Shown in pieces: positions 53,244-62,149 of a DNA stretch of 64,000 nucleotides. The number at the start of each line of letters is the position of its first letter. The first letter of the stretch is position 1. A model generated the notes under the pieces. That model had not been told where the DNA came from, did no database searches, and worked only from the letters and a program-made list of their open reading frames with translations. The DNA is from Candidatus Methanogaster sp. GTDB lineage: Archaea; Halobacteriota; Methanosarcinia; Methanosarcinales; Methanogasteraceae. The DNA is taken from the NCBI GenBank assembly GCA_003194445.1, contig PQXF01000009.1, positions 1-64,000 on the forward strand, given 5' to 3'. A program made the translations under genes and the position numbers.

Positions 53244-54417
53244 TCACGCTGTAACGGTCGGGACTCCATTCTCATCCCATCCCCGCTTTTCGTAATACAT
53301 CGTAAGCGCACTCTCGAAATACTCACGATCCAACAATTCTCCTGCGTGTGGTCCGGTCTTGATCGGTGTAGTGAATGCCCGCTCGGATGGATAATCATCC
53401 TCCCTTTTGACTCCAAGTTTTACGTTGATCGTGCGTGTGAGGTCATGGAGGTGGCTTGACAGCTCGAACATATCCCCAAGTGTTAATGAAACTCCTGTTG
53501 CCGCCGCGAATAACTCGGCATAGATATGCTCATCGGGCAGCAGAAGCAGGAGGTGTCCCCGATCTCGTATTTCAACATCGCATCGTCGTTTATCGTATCA
53601 GCGCCATCGAAATGGGCATCGTTGAAGTTGTGGGTCGGCATCGCACCAACGGAGTTGATGTAATCGATGACCGACATCAAGCCCTGCTGCTGCCATAACT
53701 CGAAGAGATCGCGGCTCTTCAGGTAATCAAATGCCTGGTCGCCTGTGTTGACGAGCGCATCCATGTCATGAACTGGCAGATCATGCGATCCCCTTATTGC
53801 TACTGCTTTTAAGTTCTTTGAGCCAAAGATTGCACCCATGCCTGTGCGCCCGGCATTCCGGCTCCATTCAGTGTTGATACATGCGAATTTGACGAGATTC
53901 TCTCCGGCAGGACCGATCACGGCAACCCGGGTCTCGATGTCGCCCATGTCCTCCTTGACAGCGCGCTCGGTATCGGAACTGGTCTTGTCCGCATAAGCGG
54001 ATGCACTTCTGATCTTGATATCCTCGTAATCGATGCAGATCACAGAAAGCGCGTCTGCCTTGCCCTTGATTACCAGTGCATCGTATCCCGCCTGCCGCAG
54101 TTCCACTCCCAAAAGCCCGCCCATGTTACTATCGCCGTATATGCCTGTTAGCGGCGAGATCGATATGAATGAGGTCTTGCCTGATGCCGGAAGGTACAAG
54201 CCAGAGAACGGACCCGGCGCAATCACTATAATGTTCTCGGGACCGAGCGGCTTTAGATCCGGGTGCTTCATGAGGTTGTCGAACACGATCTTCGCGCCCC
54301 AGCCCCTGCCGCCGATGTATTTCAGCGCGAACTCGTCATCAACATCGGTTACGACCGATTTGCCCTGCTCAGGTCGATATTCAATATCTTTTTTGTGTAA
54401 CCGCCTTTGATCTCCAT
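53244..54417 (-). pseudogene. Deleted aldehyde:ferredoxin oxidoreductase gene (AOR family)
   Basis: The first part (from MEIKGGYTKKILNIDLS at 54417) shows YIGGRGWGAKIVFDNL, LGPENIIVIAPGPFSGLYLPASGKTS and FACINTEWSRNAGRTGMGAIFGSKNLKAVAIRG, the N-terminal domain of tungsten AOR enzymes. A frame change lies near 54345. After about 300 codons the sequence jumps near 53540 to the family's C-terminus (DMFELSSHLHDLTRTINVKLGV ... ALTMYYEKRGWDENGVPT). The central ~250-300 residues that bind the cofactor are absent, so no active enzyme is made. Confidence 0.85.
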
Positions 54418-54545
54418 CTCGATGCCTCGTGTTTCTGTGTCACTTTATCCGTACTTGATAAAGTAAGTTATGGTTGCGTCGAACATACTTGGTCGGGTTT
54501 TGGGGCACAATCGAGAACTCCAGTGAAAACACTCTGATTTTGTGG

Positions 54546-54657
54546 TAACCAAATTCGTGTAATTCGCGTCATTCGTTGTCATTCGTGAATGCGTAGCATC
54601 GGCGCAGCAATCTCTCGGTGCTGATTTTATCACGAATGCCACGAATCGAGTAAATCA
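54546..54657. repeat. Inverted repeat of the 'attcgtgt' type
   Basis: The region contains attcgtgtaattcgcgtcattcg followed about 80 bases later by cacgaatgccacgaatc, an inverted match. This dispersed motif type occurs in many genomes as an intergenic repeat. Positions 54430-54545 and 54800-55052 contain no gene I can support. Confidence 0.6.
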
Positions 54658-54723
54658 CTGGATTTTAGACAGTGTATGGTTGTGGTAAATAAGCACTGAA
54701 CGTGGAAGCGATTAGATTTATGA

Positions 54724-54799
54724 AATCAGTGGAATCGATGTTAATCTGTGGCTAAAAACCCTTATCAGCCACAGATTAACGCGGATGAACACAGATTGG
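54724..54799. repeat. Dispersed inverted-repeat element, copy 2
   Basis: The arms GTTAATCTGTGGCT (54740-54753) and AGCCACAGATTAAC (54767-54780) form a perfect 14-bp inverted repeat with a 13-base loop. The same arms occur in copy 1 at 52231-52302. Confidence 0.85.
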
Positions 54800-55052
54800 A
54801 GGTTATCTGCTCAACACGATATTTATTCAAAGGATTCTATATGGTATTTGGGCGTATTCGATCCCACCATCAAAGATTAAATGGCTTAAACGCCAGCGTC
54901 AGATTGACATCCCCAGATAGCCAAAAGATTTTATAATGAAGCGTGCCTTTTATCCACTGAGGTTTATCTTCATAGCTACAATCGCGCATGGGAGCTCCAT
55001 AAGCAAAATGAATGAACCGGATGCTGGAAGAGGCAGTGCAGGAGTTTAATCA

Positions 55053-55772
55053 ATGCTGATCGAACTGCGAATACAACAACTTGCAGATAACATCCGCAAG
55101 GATATGGACCTGCTCAACGATTACGAGGACAAACTGCGATACGAGACTGATCCGCGCCGTCTGGCAAGATATCGCACGGAGATCGAACGCCAGCACGAGT
55201 CCTTGAGCCGCTACCAGCAGGAGTACGATGAACTGCGCGGGCCGGTGACCGGCGAGCCGCCAGCAGGGATGCAGGACAGCGCAGATATGTTGCGGCAGAT
55301 GGATGCCAAACTGGATGGTCTTCTGAGCGGTCTGAAAGACATACATGGCGATTTGGTGGACTTTCGCAAGACTCTGCTCGCCCGCTTCGATGACAGCGAG
55401 CAAGTGATCGTCTCTACGGTCGTTCAGCGGCTCGATCAAAATCAATTGGCTACGGTGCGGAGCATACTGGATGAAATAGAATCCAATCGTCTTCCGGAAA
55501 ACGAGCTTCAAGAGACTTTAAGCGCGGTTTTACAAGCTCTATCTGAAATTAAACAGAACGAGGCAGGATGTTACGACTCCCGACTGGTGAGCGAAGCTGC
55601 GAACCTGTCAGAGGTGGTCGATAATCCGAAACTCGATGTGAATCACAAGCTCAAGGTTTCAATCCCAATTATACCGCTCATTCTAAAATACGAAACCGAG
55701 GTCGGACTGAAGAGTGGACTGAACCTGAAAAACGCATTGCAGAGATTGAAAGCATGGCGAGGTAGGGGATGA
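55053..55772 (+). CDS. STAND-partner protein with shared N-terminal adaptor domain
   Basis: A 239-residue protein. The first 65 residues (LADNIRKDMDLLNDYEDKL, YETDPRRLARYRTEIERQ, SLSRYQQEYDEL) are nearly the same as in the next protein. A coiled-coil-like middle and a C-terminal segment KLKVSIPIIPLILKYETEVGLKSGLNLKNALQRLKAW follow. Such N-terminal domains (effector-associated type) mediate like-with-like binding in bacterial STAND systems. It overlaps the NTPase gene by 4 bases, so it is likely its adaptor or effector. A catalytic motif is not visible. Confidence 0.75.
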   Translation: MLIELRIQQLADNIRKDMDLLNDYEDKLRYETDPRRLARYRTEIERQHESLSRYQQEYDELRGPVTGEPPAGMQDSADMLRQMDAKLDGLLSGLKDIHGDLVDFRKTLLARFDDSEQVIVSTVVQRLDQNQLATVRSILDEIESNRLPENELQETLSAVLQALSEIKQNEAGCYDSRLVSEAANLSEVVDNPKLDVNHKLKVSIPIIPLILKYETEVGLKSGLNLKNALQRLKAWRGRG

Positions 55773-57760
55773 ACGAAGACCTAATCGAAGAGCGTCTGAA
55801 AGCTCTTGAAGGCAACATCCGCGAGGATATGGCCCTGCTCAACGATTACGAGGATGAACTGCGATACGAGACTGATCCGCGCCGTCTGGCAAGATATCGC
55901 AGGGAGATCGAACGGCAGCGCGAGTCACTCGTACAGTACCAGCAGGAGTATGGCGAACTGCAGAAGCAGGCGACACCGGCAGAGATGCGGAACGTAACTG
56001 ATCTCTTGCAGCAGCAAGACATGAAACTGGAGGATATCCGGAAATTGCTGCCGCCAGTCTGGAACGTTTCTCACCACCGCAACCCAAACTTCACGGGTCG
56101 GGAGGACATCCTATCAGAACTCAGGTCAGCTCTCACTTCAGGAGAGCCTGCCGCGTGGAAACAGGCTCTAACCGGTATGGGCGGTGTGGGCAAGACCCAG
56201 CTTGCTGTGGAGCATATCTACCGCCATAAGCCTGATTACAGGGTCATCTGGTGGATCCGGTCTGAAGAGCCGGCTGCGATGGCTGCCGATTATGCCAGTC
56301 TTGCCGCCAGTCTGGATCTGCCAGAGAAAGACTCCATCGACCAAACAGAGATGGTCAGGGCTGTAAAGCGTTGGCTTGAGCATAATTCGGACTGGCTGCT
56401 CATCTTTGATAACGCGAATTACCAGAGAGCGATCCGCGACTACATCCCGCTGGGAGGGGCAGGTCATGTGATTATCACCTCCAGAAACCCGGACTGGGGC
56501 AGTGTAGCCGGACTGCTTCCGGTTAAGAAATTTGATCGAGCCGACTCGATTAAGTTCCTCTGCAAGCGTACCGGGCAGGATGATCTGGATGCTGCTGATG
56601 CGCTCGCAGGCGAACTTGGCGACCTGCCTCTGGCTCTCGAGCAGGCAGGATCCTACATCAAGGCGACAGGAACCGCGCTTACGGATTATCAGGAACTCTT
56701 CCAGTCCCGGCGGAAGGAGCTATGGGGGGACGAATCTCCTCCGCCGGACTACCCGGACTCGGCTGCTACCACATGGTCTCTTGCAATGGATGACGTCAGG
56801 GAAGAATCCGAGGAAGCCGCGGATCTGCTGAACCTCTGCGCGTTTTTGGCTCCGGACGAGATCCCTCTTGATATGTTGGGCGAGGGGGCAGAACAGATCC
56901 CCGAGCCGCTTGCATCGACATCATCCGACAGACTGGCTATGAATCGAGCGATACGGGTACTCGGGCGGTACTCCTTGATCGATGCAAGTGACGAATCCCT
57001 CTCAGTCCATAGACTGGTTCAAGCAGTGGTGCGGGACCGTTTGGGTGAAGACGATGGAGATGGGTGGGCAGAGACTGCTGTGAACCTCTTGAGTGCAGTT
57101 TTTCCCTACGATAGTGATGACGTGCGGACATGGCACCGGTGCGAATGTCTACTGCCTCACACTATGGCGGCGGCTGCCCACACCGAAGCACGAGAGGTGG
57201 CACCAGAAGAAACAGCGTATATCTTGAATCAAACAGGCTCGTATTTGTGGGGACGCGCTGAGTTTGCCGAGGCTAAATCTCACCTTGAACGGGCTTTGGT
57301 TCTTGCTGAAAAAGCGTATGGAAGAGACCATCCAAGCGTAGCCATCCGCGTCAACAACCTCGGCAGAGTCCTGCAAGACCTTGGTAACCTCCCCGCGGCA
57401 AAGGAGTGCTTTGAGCGTGCGCTTGCGATCGATGAAGAGGTCTACGGAAGTGACCATCCAAACGTAGCCATCCGCGTCAACAACCTCGGCAGCGTCCTGC
57501 GAGCTCTTGGTGACCTCCCCGCGGCAAAGGAGTGCTATGAGCGTGCGCTTGCGATCGATGAAGAGGTCTACGGAAGAGACCATCCAAATGTAGCCATCCG
57601 CGTCAACAACCTCGGCAGCGTCCTGCAAGATCTTGGTGACCTCCCCGCGGCAAAGGAACACTATGAGCGTGCGCTTGAGATATTCCGGAGGTTTCTCGGA
57701 GAGGATCATCCATCCACAGTAACGGTGCGAAACAATCTCGAGTCGCTTGCAGACGTTTGA
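55769..57760 (+). CDS. STAND NTPase: adaptor domain, NB-ARC, TPR repeats
   Basis: A 663-residue protein with the shared N-terminal domain (1-75) and an NB-ARC region (about 95-410). The NB-ARC has TGMGGVGKTQLAVEH, DWLLIFDNAN, VIITSRNPDWG and GDLPLALEQAGSYI, with a degraded winged-helix part. TPR-like repeats at about 490-655 use the 42-residue kinesin-light-chain pattern (DHPSVAIRVNNLGRVLQDLGNLPAAKECFERAL). STAND proteins are molecular switches in immunity and signalling. With its upstream partner this could be an abortive-infection-type sensor. That is inference. Confidence 0.88.
   Translation: MNEDLIEERLKALEGNIREDMALLNDYEDELRYETDPRRLARYRREIERQRESLVQYQQEYGELQKQATPAEMRNVTDLLQQQDMKLEDIRKLLPPVWNVSHHRNPNFTGREDILSELRSALTSGEPAAWKQALTGMGGVGKTQLAVEHIYRHKPDYRVIWWIRSEEPAAMAADYASLAASLDLPEKDSIDQTEMVRAVKRWLEHNSDWLLIFDNANYQRAIRDYIPLGGAGHVIITSRNPDWGSVAGLLPVKKFDRADSIKFLCKRTGQDDLDAADALAGELGDLPLALEQAGSYIKATGTALTDYQELFQSRRKELWGDESPPPDYPDSAATTWSLAMDDVREESEEAADLLNLCAFLAPDEIPLDMLGEGAEQIPEPLASTSSDRLAMNRAIRVLGRYSLIDASDESLSVHRLVQAVVRDRLGEDDGDGWAETAVNLLSAVFPYDSDDVRTWHRCECLLPHTMAAAAHTEAREVAPEETAYILNQTGSYLWGRAEFAEAKSHLERALVLAEKAYGRDHPSVAIRVNNLGRVLQDLGNLPAAKECFERALAIDEEVYGSDHPNVAIRVNNLGSVLRALGDLPAAKECYERALAIDEEVYGRDHPNVAIRVNNLGSVLQDLGDLPAAKEHYERALEIFRRFLGEDHPSTVTVRNNLESLADV
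57320..57690. repeat. 126-bp tandem TPR-coding repeat, about three copies
   Basis: The segment accatccaa...gtagccatccgcgtcaacaa recurs at 126-bp spacing (near 57330, 57456 and 57582), with most DNA positions identical. The recent homogenisation fits sensor-domain diversification. Confidence 0.85.
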
Positions 57761-57769
57761 GGACAGGCT

Positions 57770-59185
57770 CTACGAATAGACCGCCCGCCGGTACGACCCG
57801 AGCACCTTTAACCGCGCAACCGTCCCCTCGATCGACTGCACAGCCTCATGGATCTTGCCGTCGTGGATGTGCCCCTGAAAGTCGATATAGAAGAGATAAT
57901 CCCCGAGTGCCTTTCTGGTCGGGCGTGATTCGATCTTCGTGAGGTTGATATCCCGCGATGAAAACTTGCCAAGCAGTTCGTGGAGTGCGCCTGGGCGGTC
58001 CTTGTGCAGATCCACGATGATCGAGGTCTTGTCCTGCCCTGACGTTTGCGGGACTGTGGTTCCAAGCACGATAAATCTGGTATGATTCTCATCAACGTCC
58101 TGAATCTCTTCAAAAAGTATTTTAAGTCCGTATCTCAGCGCAATATCCGCGGATGCGATCGCCGCGACCCCCTCCTCGCCCGATGCAAGTTCCGCGGCGT
58201 GTGCTGTGCTTGCAGCCACCTGAATCTCTGCATCGCTAAAGTGCCTCTGCAAGAACCGCCTGCACTGCGCGGTAGCCTGTGGATGTGAGACGATCGTCTT
58301 GATGGGCGCGGTCTCGCTCTTTACAAGCAGGGAGTGTTGTATCGGAAGGATTATCTCGCCTACGATCGTTACATTGTACTTCAGCAGCGCATCGAGCGTT
58401 GCCCCGACCGATCCCTCGAGCGAGTTCTCTACCGGAACAACTCCGAAATCTGCCCGGTTTCCAACAGAAGATGCGATCTCGCCGACGTCACTGAAGTACA
58501 CAAACTCGGCAGGCTCGGTACTCCACCTCTTTGCTGCCTGTTCGCTGAATGTGCCTGCAGGTCCGAGTACCCCGATCGTTATCTTGCGGTCGCCGCGGTT
58601 TATTGCGCTGCCGACCACGACAGAGAAGAGATCTGCCATAGCTTCGGGAGGATTCTCGGTCGTGCCTACCGCGATCCGCTCATCAGGGTACGCTACATAC
58701 TCGCATACCGCAACAGGGGTTGCGAATCCGTGATCCAGCAGGAACTTCGAGACCTCCTGCAGATCAAACCGCGCATCAGGAAGGACGAAGACGGTCTTGC
58801 CAAGTTCGAGTTCGGATAGAATCAGTTCCTTTGCGCGATTGATATCGCGGGCATGTGCCGTCACCGCGGCAAGCTCGGTCTGCTCGATCTTGAGTCTTGC
58901 AGCAACGACCTGCATCGATGAGATCCCGGGCACGATCGTGTCGCCCGCCTTTGCAAACCGTCCGAGGCCGGAGAGCATTGGGTCGCCTGTAGAGAGTACC
59001 GCGGCACCGTCAGGCAGTTCCGAAATCCTCTTGTAGTCCTTGATCTCATGGCAATCGCACCTGATATGATCCTTCGCAAGTTCTATCGCACGCTTCGATC
59101 CATAGACTACGGATGCATTCTCGATGGCATCCGCCGCCTCTGCGGTCAACAGATTCCTGCCTGCGCCAACGCCTACGATCTTCAT
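57770..59185 (-). CDS. Fusion of CbiE-like methyltransferase and prephenate dehydratase
   Basis: A 471-residue protein. Residues 1-200 match cobalt-precorrin-7 C5-methyltransferase CbiE: MKIVGVGAGRNLLTAEAADAI, ELPDGAAVLSTGDPMLSGLG, VPGISSMQVVAARL and a C-terminal cap. Residues about 205-471 are PheA: ITIGVLGPAGTFSEQAAKRW, FGVVPVENSLEGSVG, the TRF motif in ENHTRFIVLG, and an ACT domain (GALHELLGKFSSRDINLTKIESRPT). The two enzymes belong to corrinoid and phenylalanine pathways. No stop or frame break separates them in this window. It may be a true fusion or, less likely, a sequencing error at ~58590. Confidence 0.9.
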   Translation of the reverse strand: MKIVGVGAGRNLLTAEAADAIENASVVYGSKRAIELAKDHIRCDCHEIKDYKRISELPDGAAVLSTGDPMLSGLGRFAKAGDTIVPGISSMQVVAARLKIEQTELAAVTAHARDINRAKELILSELELGKTVFVLPDARFDLQEVSKFLLDHGFATPVAVCEYVAYPDERIAVGTTENPPEAMADLFSVVVGSAINRGDRKITIGVLGPAGTFSEQAAKRWSTEPAEFVYFSDVGEIASSVGNRADFGVVPVENSLEGSVGATLDALLKYNVTIVGEIILPIQHSLLVKSETAPIKTIVSHPQATAQCRRFLQRHFSDAEIQVAASTAHAAELASGEEGVAAIASADIALRYGLKILFEEIQDVDENHTRFIVLGTTVPQTSGQDKTSIIVDLHKDRPGALHELLGKFSSRDINLTKIESRPTRKALGDYLFYIDFQGHIHDGKIHEAVQSIEGTVARLKVLGSYRRAVYS

Positions 59186-59261
59186 CGTGGAAACTGTTGC
59201 GGCGAATAGTATTAACGAGTTGGGTTCATCCGGATCGAGTTGGCAGCCCCTAAACGAAAAC

Positions 59262-59270
59262 CTTAAATAT
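59262..59270 (+). promoter_or_regulatory. TATA box in the pheA-TSUP gap
   Basis: cttaaatat precedes by 29 bases a 22-codon frame (59299-59367) and by about 200 bases the TSUP gene. The rest of 59186-59468 shows no other feature. Confidence 0.45.
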
Positions 59271-59298
59271 GCTGCTGCCTTATGAAATGGGTTAAATC

Positions 59299-59367
59299 AT
59301 GAAAAGTATGATTAGAACAATGGGTTTGGTAGCTTTGACATATATAGTGATGGTGAGGCGGAAATAA
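59299..59367 (+). CDS. Possible 22-residue hydrophobic peptide
   Basis: MKSMIRTMGLVALTYIVMV followed by RRK and a stop could be a membrane microprotein. Support is limited to the TATA box and the hydrophobic make-up. No clear ribosome site is seen. Confidence 0.2.
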   Translation: MKSMIRTMGLVALTYIVMVRRK

Positions 59368-59468
59368 TTGTCTCTCTTTTTCACCCGTTGCTGTACATAT
59401 CCGTGCATTCGAACACCTATGCAAGCCGGCAGCGCATCACGATTGGAGACTGAGGTGAGAAGACGGAT

Positions 59469-60290
59469 CTGATAACAGCAATAATCATACTCGCAATCAC
59501 TGGCATCGCGGTCGGGCTTGCAAGCGGGCTGCTCGGCGTCGGCGGGTGTTTCATCATGGTTCCGGTGCAGTTCGGGGTATTCCAGGCGATGGGCGTTTCT
59601 CCGGATATTGCGATCCTGCTTGCGTTTGGGACGAATCTCCTTGTCGTGCTGCCAACCGTTGCAAGCAGCGCAGTGGGGCACAGCAAGAAGGGCGCGGTCT
59701 GGTGGCGGGCTGGCATCTTTCTCGGCATTGCAAGCGCTGTTGGCGCAGTGATTGGCGCTACGATTGCGGCGCATCTGTCTGTCGAGGTGCTGACGGTTTC
59801 GTTTGGCATAGCGGTTCTTGCTGGCGCCATCAGGATGCTCACCGCGAATCCGCCAGCGATTACGGAAGAGCCGAAGGATCGCCCGCTTCTCTGGATGGCG
59901 TGCGGCTTTCCGATCGGCATCGTATCAGGTATCGTCGGGATCGGTGGCGGCGTATTGACGATTCCAGTGATGGTGCTTCTGCTCAAGTTCAGGATGCATC
60001 TGGCAGTCGGAACATCGAATGCGATGATGATGGCAACAAGCATCGGCGGCGTTATTGGTTATGTCGTAAACGGGCTTGGAGTCGAGGGGCTGCCTGCGTA
60101 CTCGATCGGATATGTGAATCTTGTGTCATGGCTTGCGCTTGCGATGACGAGCGTACCGATGGCGCAGGTCGGAGTCATGGCTGCGCACAGACTGCCTGCT
60201 AAGGAACTGAAGTACGTCTTCATCGCTGTGATGGTGTATATGGGGCTTAAGATGATCGGGGTGTTTGGGTGGCTTGGACTGCCGATATGA
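59469..60290 (+). CDS. TSUP/TauE-SafE family membrane permease
   Basis: The gene can be read back to a stop at 59451. The first helix (LITAIIILAITGIAVGLAS) and GLLGVGGCFIMVPV motif lie before the first in-frame ATG at 59556. The true start is therefore non-AUG, and the CTG at 59469, 10 bases after GAGGTGA, is the best candidate. Seven to eight helices, the second half motif SGIVGIGGGVLTIPVMVLL and RMHLAVGTSNAMMMATSIGGVIGY are typical. TSUP proteins export sulfite, sulfonates or related anions. Its position next to arsenic-type genes is notable, but the substrate is unknown. Confidence 0.8.
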   Translation: MITAIIILAITGIAVGLASGLLGVGGCFIMVPVQFGVFQAMGVSPDIAILLAFGTNLLVVLPTVASSAVGHSKKGAVWWRAGIFLGIASAVGAVIGATIAAHLSVEVLTVSFGIAVLAGAIRMLTANPPAITEEPKDRPLLWMACGFPIGIVSGIVGIGGGVLTIPVMVLLLKFRMHLAVGTSNAMMMATSIGGVIGYVVNGLGVEGLPAYSIGYVNLVSWLALAMTSVPMAQVGVMAAHRLPAKELKYVFIAVMVYMGLKMIGVFGWLGLPI

Positions 60291-60319
60291 GGACTGTATG
60301 AGGGTATCAACCTGACATT

Positions 60320-60688
60320 TCAACACCGGTTCGGATGGGCGGTCACCCGGGTCCACAGAGCAACTCTTCTGCCAAGATCGGTCGGATAGTAGATCAGGTA
60401 ATTCCCTTCCTGCCGTGCGCACACGAGACCACCATCCTTGAGCACCGAGAGATGGTACGACATCTTCGAGTACGCATATCCGGTCATCGCAACGAGAAGA
60501 CAGACGCACATCGGCTGCATGAAGAGCGCAAAGAGCACCTTGACCCGCACAGGATCGGATAGCGCACGTGCAACCAAGACAATAGCCCCGATCTTCCGGT
60601 CAGCAGGCAGCGATCCCGCGATTCCAGCGATCCCGCCTTTCCCTTCCAGGTCACACCGGATCGAATCCGGTATCTCAATTGCGTCCAT
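60320..60688 (-). CDS. ArsR-family metalloregulator
   Basis: A 122-residue winged helix: ALSDPVRVKVLFALFMQPMCVCLLVAMTGYAYSKMSYHLSVLKDGGLVCARQEGNYLIYYP. The MCVCLL motif at the α3-like position carries the CxC pair used by ArsR to bind As(III) or other soft metals. It is divergent to the permease operon and ends before TSUP. Confidence 0.9.
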   Translation of the reverse strand: MDAIEIPDSIRCDLEGKGGIAGIAGSLPADRKIGAIVLVARALSDPVRVKVLFALFMQPMCVCLLVAMTGYAYSKMSYHLSVLKDGGLVCARQEGNYLIYYPTDLGRRVALWTRVTAHPNRC

Positions 60689-60689
60689 G

Positions 60690-60779
60690 ATTTCAAAGCT
60701 ATTTCAAAGCTATTTGAAACCACAACATTGAAGTGGTATTACAAACATTATTGAAATAATGTCAGGCACCATAAATAAC
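60690..60779. promoter_or_regulatory. Divergent arsR-permease control region
   Basis: Three features are clear. First, direct repeats tttcaaagctatttcaaagctatttgaaa at 60691-60719 contain the palindrome TTCAAAGCTATTTGAA. Second, an imperfect palindrome ACATTATT-GA-AATAATGT lies at 60745-60762. Third, a TATA-like box ataaata lies at 60771-60777, about 45 bases before the permease ATG. The palindromes are of the type bound by ArsR dimers and would overlap the arsR promoter and the permease promoter. Confidence 0.6.
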
Positions 60780-60820
60780 GTTTGCCATTCGTGCAATCGG
60801 ATTTGGGAGACCAAAGTACC

Positions 60821-61864
60821 ATGACAATCGAAACATTGCTTCTGGCTGGCATCGAAACCCTGGAAGAGTATCTTGCGCTGCATGTGCTGATGTGTCTCGT
60901 GCCCGCATTCTTCCTTGCAGGCGCCATCGCCTCGCTCTTCTCAAAGGAGTCTGTGCTGCGCTACTTCGGTGCTGATGCACCCAAATACCTCTCATACAGC
61001 GTGGCATCGGTAAGCGGCGTGCTTCTGGCGGTCTGCTCCTGCACGGTGCTGCCGCTCTTTGCCGGAATCTACAGACGGGGTGCAGGCATCGGTCCTGCGT
61101 CGACGTTCCTGTTCTCGGCGCCCGCGATCAACCTGCTTGCAATCGTCTACACTGCGCAGATACTCGGCTTTAAGATCGGTGCTGCACGTGCGGTGGCTGC
61201 TGTCGGCATCTCAATCGTTATAGGGCTCATCATGGCTACGGTCTTCCGAAGCGAGGATAACGCGAAGAGCCGGATGATCTCGGCTGCTGGCGAGGGCGAG
61301 ATCAACCCGCTGCACCAGACCGGCATCTTCATGCTTCTCCTCGCCATCCTTGTGCTCGGCGGCATCGTTGAGGCGTGGCTGTGGCGGGGTCTGATCATCG
61401 GACCGCTGGTGCTTCTGACGGCTTATGTCTCAAGAAAGTGGTTTGATGATGAGCAGATCCACGACTGGATGTACGAGACATGGGATCTCACAAAGAAGAT
61501 ATTCCCGCTCTTGCTGGTGGGCGTATTCTTTGCAGGCATAATCGTTGAACTGATACCATCAGACCTTGTTGTGCGATTTGTCGGAGGAAACTCGGTACGG
61601 AGTAATCTGATCGCAGCGGTTGCCGCGGCACTGATGTACTTTGCAACACTCACAGAGGTCCCGATCATCGACTCGCTCACCCGGCTCGGAATGGGCGAGG
61701 GACCTGTGCTTGCAATGCTTCTTGCAGGACCTGCGCTATCGTTTCCGAACATGATCGTGATCAGCCGTGTGATGGGTGTCAGGAAGGCGTCAGTCTATAT
61801 CACACTCACTGTAATCCTTGCTACCATAGCCGGATTCGTGGCTGGAACTACTATATGGAGATAA
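60821..61864 (+). CDS. DUF318-type permease (ArsP-like / predicted metal exporter)
   Basis: A ~347-residue protein from MTIETLLLAGIETLEEY (GGAG 10 bases upstream; a Met at 60782 would precede the TATA-predicted transcript start). Eight or more membrane helices, and the motifs AVCSCTVLPLFAGIYRRGAGIGPASTFLFSAPAINLLA and a mirror TEVPIIDSLTRLGMGEGPVLAMLLAGPALSFPN, are typical of DUF318 permeases. Characterised relatives such as ArsP export trivalent organoarsenicals. It is the first gene of the operon. Confidence 0.88.
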   Translation: MTIETLLLAGIETLEEYLALHVLMCLVPAFFLAGAIASLFSKESVLRYFGADAPKYLSYSVASVSGVLLAVCSCTVLPLFAGIYRRGAGIGPASTFLFSAPAINLLAIVYTAQILGFKIGAARAVAAVGISIVIGLIMATVFRSEDNAKSRMISAAGEGEINPLHQTGIFMLLLAILVLGGIVEAWLWRGLIIGPLVLLTAYVSRKWFDDEQIHDWMYETWDLTKKIFPLLLVGVFFAGIIVELIPSDLVVRFVGGNSVRSNLIAAVAAALMYFATLTEVPIIDSLTRLGMGEGPVLAMLLAGPALSFPNMIVISRVMGVRKASVYITLTVILATIAGFVAGTTIWR

Positions 61865-61868
61865 GAAT

Positions 61869-62123
61869 ATGGATATAATTGTAAAGGTATTTGGATCAGA
61901 TCCCCCTTGCGCCAAATGCAAGGTGGCTCATGACATCGCAAAGAAAGTTTCGGAGAAGATCGGAACGGGCGTCGTCGTTGAAAAGCACAGCGCTCTTAGT
62001 GAAGAAGGCGATAAGTACGGAATCATGATGACTCCGACTGTTGTTATCAACGATGAGATCGCGGTCGTTGGCAAGGCACCATCTGAGAAGAAACTGGAAG
62101 AGATCATCAGATCGAAGATGTGA
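61869..62123 (+). CDS. Small thioredoxin-like protein
   Basis: An 84-residue protein with the CxxC motif (PPCAKCKVA) near the N-terminus and the MTPTVVINDEIAVVG cis-Pro site. It is of the thioredoxin_3/ArsF-partner type often encoded with CcdA or DUF318 permeases. Four bases follow the permease stop. Confidence 0.9.
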   Translation: MDIIVKVFGSDPPCAKCKVAHDIAKKVSEKIGTGVVVEKHSALSEEGDKYGIMMTPTVVINDEIAVVGKAPSEKKLEEIIRSKM

Positions 62124-62149
62124 AATGAGACTGAAATTCGAGGTGAATC

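Noticed and set aside
54748-54936. Short open frame in the gap before the STAND genes
   Set aside because: It begins inside the palindromic repeat and has no family resemblance or ribosome site.
59546-60202. A 218-codon Cys- and Arg-rich frame on the plus strand
   Set aside because: It overlaps the TSUP gene in another frame; composition is that of an out-of-frame translation.
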